Positions 62,860 to 64,000 of a stretch of 64,000 nt of DNA are shown piece by piece. The notes beneath the pieces are model-generated. The model made no database searches and was not told where the DNA came from. It saw only the letters and a list, made by a program, of their open reading frames with translations. Each line of letters opens with the position of its first letter. Positions within the stretch are counted from its first letter, which is position 1. The DNA is from Perca fluviatilis (Eukaryota; Chordata; Actinopteri; Perciformes; Percidae), in contig NC_053134.1 of NCBI RefSeq assembly GCF_010015445.1, forward strand, positions 17,146,629 to 17,210,628, in the 5' to 3' direction. Position numbers and translations under genes: made by a program.

Positions 62860-62920
62860 GAGCTGATGTTCTGCATCAGCTAATGGGGATCCTAATCAAA
62901 TCAAATCAAATCAAAGTCCG
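62860..62920. repeat. LINE/SINE-like 3' tail with (AATCA)n repeat
   Basis: 'taatggggatcctaatc' followed by four AATCA-type units resembles the 3' tail of a fish retroposon. The 5' extent is unclear. Confidence 0.35.
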
Positions 62921-63213
62921 GTATCTTTTTGTGTTCTTGTCTTACCGGTATAATAATAATAATATGTGTATATTGTGTTGAAAATTACAAAGACCTAATT
63001 GTAAACTAATTACCTGGATGGGTCACAAACTGCTTCTGTAACTGTTTTCAGTACATCTAAAACATTTGCAAATGAAATGATCTCATCTTGCGTGCAACAG
63101 CATTAACATTTGAGGTGTTTTTAAATGTTCAGCAAGTGTGGCGTCCTCCAGATATTAAAAACTATATTTGCCACGTTATGTGTTGTATTGCTGATGGAGT
63201 ATCGTTCCCTCCC

Positions 63214-63353
63214 TCAGAACCAAAACTCTGAGATGAAGACATGGATGATGACAGCGTTGCTATGGGTAATGACCCCTGACTTGACATAGTTCATAGCCAC
63301 CTTCAACTCAAAGTCCCTGGGGCCAGTGATAGGTTTCACCTGCCGAACCACAC
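63214..63353 (-). CDS. fbln1: fbln1 terminal C-type exon
   Basis: 140 bp, VVRQVKPITGP to FISEFWF and TGA. The acceptor CCCTAAG is AG-containing with a poor pyrimidine tract. Confidence 0.92.
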
Positions 63354-63627
63354 CTTAGGGAATGACACAGATTGGGATTAGTGACGGAGATTCAGTTTCA
63401 AGTCAATGCAATATCTGTATAATGTTTATTAAAGGATTTCATGAATGATTGACTGCCTGGTTCCAAGTGATACTCTCTCCACTTACCCATAATCATGCCC
63501 TTGTGGGAGCGCTTCTCAACGTCAAAAGAGAACTGTTCATCTGCAGCCAGGATGTCAAAGAAAATACTGGTGGCTCCGGGGAGAGGAGCAGGGTTATCTG
63601 CCGTAATTGTCTGCAGGAAAATGATTT
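63214..63627 (-). CDS. fbln1: Fibulin-1, isoform-C type C-terminus (partial; gene continues past the window edge)
   Basis: Two exons are visible: 63487-63627 (141 bp, acceptor CCCAACAG, donor GTAAGT) and 63214-63353 (140 bp, stop TGA 63214-63216). Together they encode EIIFLQTITADNPAPLPG through MIMGVVRQVKPITGP to VIIHVFISEFWF, matching the C-terminal domain of human fibulin-1C (EIIFLRAIT; VGVVRQVRPIVGP; HIFVSEYWF). Fibulin-1 is a secreted extracellular-matrix glycoprotein whose C-terminal fibulin module follows calcium-binding EGF repeats; those repeats would lie beyond 64000. The exon joins the previous one in phase 1 (G|AA). No fibulin-1D terminal exon (ending IIVGPFSF-like) was seen between here and atxn10. 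Confidence 0.93.
63487..63627 (-). CDS. fbln1: fbln1 penultimate C-type exon
   Basis: 141 bp, residues EIIFLQTIT to KGMIMG. Splice sites CCCAACAG and GTAAGT, phase 1 at both ends. Confidence 0.92.
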
Positions 63628-64000
63628 CTGTTGGGAGAATTGGTATAAAGTTTGTTTTCGTTTGATAGAAGCAAACCACAAAGTGCATTTGGTTCTTCAA
63701 ATTAGATATTTATGATTTGATTAAACAATTGTTTTGTGGGTTGAAACAAGTAATTGAATCTTAAGTGCTGTGGCAGGTTGGTGGGTGGAAAGTTGTATTT
63801 CAATGAGGCTGTGAATAATTTTAGAATTTGCTATTATAAGCTACCGAGGTAACTCTTTCAGGCCTGAGCCAAAAACTGTGTTCACAATAACCAGGGGTTT
63901 ATGAAAATGAATATCTTATGAAAACAATTGTATTCAGGATTTATGATGGATTATCTTAATATGTAGAATTTAGGTTCGCCTAGAAAACGTGACAAAAAAT

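Larger units (their letters stand above)
62012..63213 (-). other. fbln1 3' flank / possible 3' UTR with dispersed repeats
   Basis: No coding exon was recognised. The first clear reverse-strand AATAAA I saw is at about 62012-62017, which would imply a long UTR; earlier non-canonical signals are possible. The stretch includes the repeat described at 62215-62650 and a LINE/SINE-like tail near 62870-62920. Confidence 0.3.

Overview
The window looks like teleost fish DNA, most likely a percomorph. Split vertebrate genes with canonical GT-AG introns sit in an AT-rich background full of very long (CA)n/(GA)n arrays, MITE-like elements with terminal inverted repeats and decayed retrotransposons. No bacterial, CRISPR or organellar feature was seen. 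Gene identities rest on comparing translated exons with remembered vertebrate family sequences; no database search was possible.

Three protein genes are clear and lie in the right half. (1) wnt7b, + strand, 41842-48545: four coding exons give a complete 354-residue secreted Wnt, using the alternative N-terminus that begins [11 protein letters not shown]. (2) atxn10 (ataxin-10), - strand, 60751 down to 52271: eleven coding exons join in frame into a complete 483-residue armadillo-like protein. (3) The last two coding exons of fbln1 (fibulin-1, isoform-C type C-terminus), - strand, 63627 down to 63214, with the rest of the gene beyond the right edge. As I recall it, the order and orientation fbln1>atxn10>, with wnt7b converging on atxn10, is that of human 22q13.31.

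The left 41 kb has no confidently identified gene. It holds microsatellites, a transposon-rich block (about 13.8-21.9 kb: hAT-like relics, a Ty3/gypsy RT fragment, an L2/CR1-like LINE relic, a 348-bp MITE and a 2.2-kb TTAA-flanked element with an internal 207-bp tandem array), and three well-formed candidate exons on the - strand (36040-36111, 28178-28274, 23231-23287). These suggest a minus-strand transcription unit running away from wnt7b, possibly the 5' part of a neighbouring gene such as ppara or a lncRNA. The rest is probably intergenic and may contain wnt7b regulatory DNA, but I could not prove any element.

I found no new multi-gene system. The most useful leads are the unassigned minus-strand exons, the TTAA element with its internal array, the 56-nt poly(T) tract just upstream of an atxn10 splice acceptor, the hAT-like insertion carrying long CA and GA arrays in a large atxn10 intron, and the apparent lack of fibulin-1D exons between fbln1-C and atxn10.
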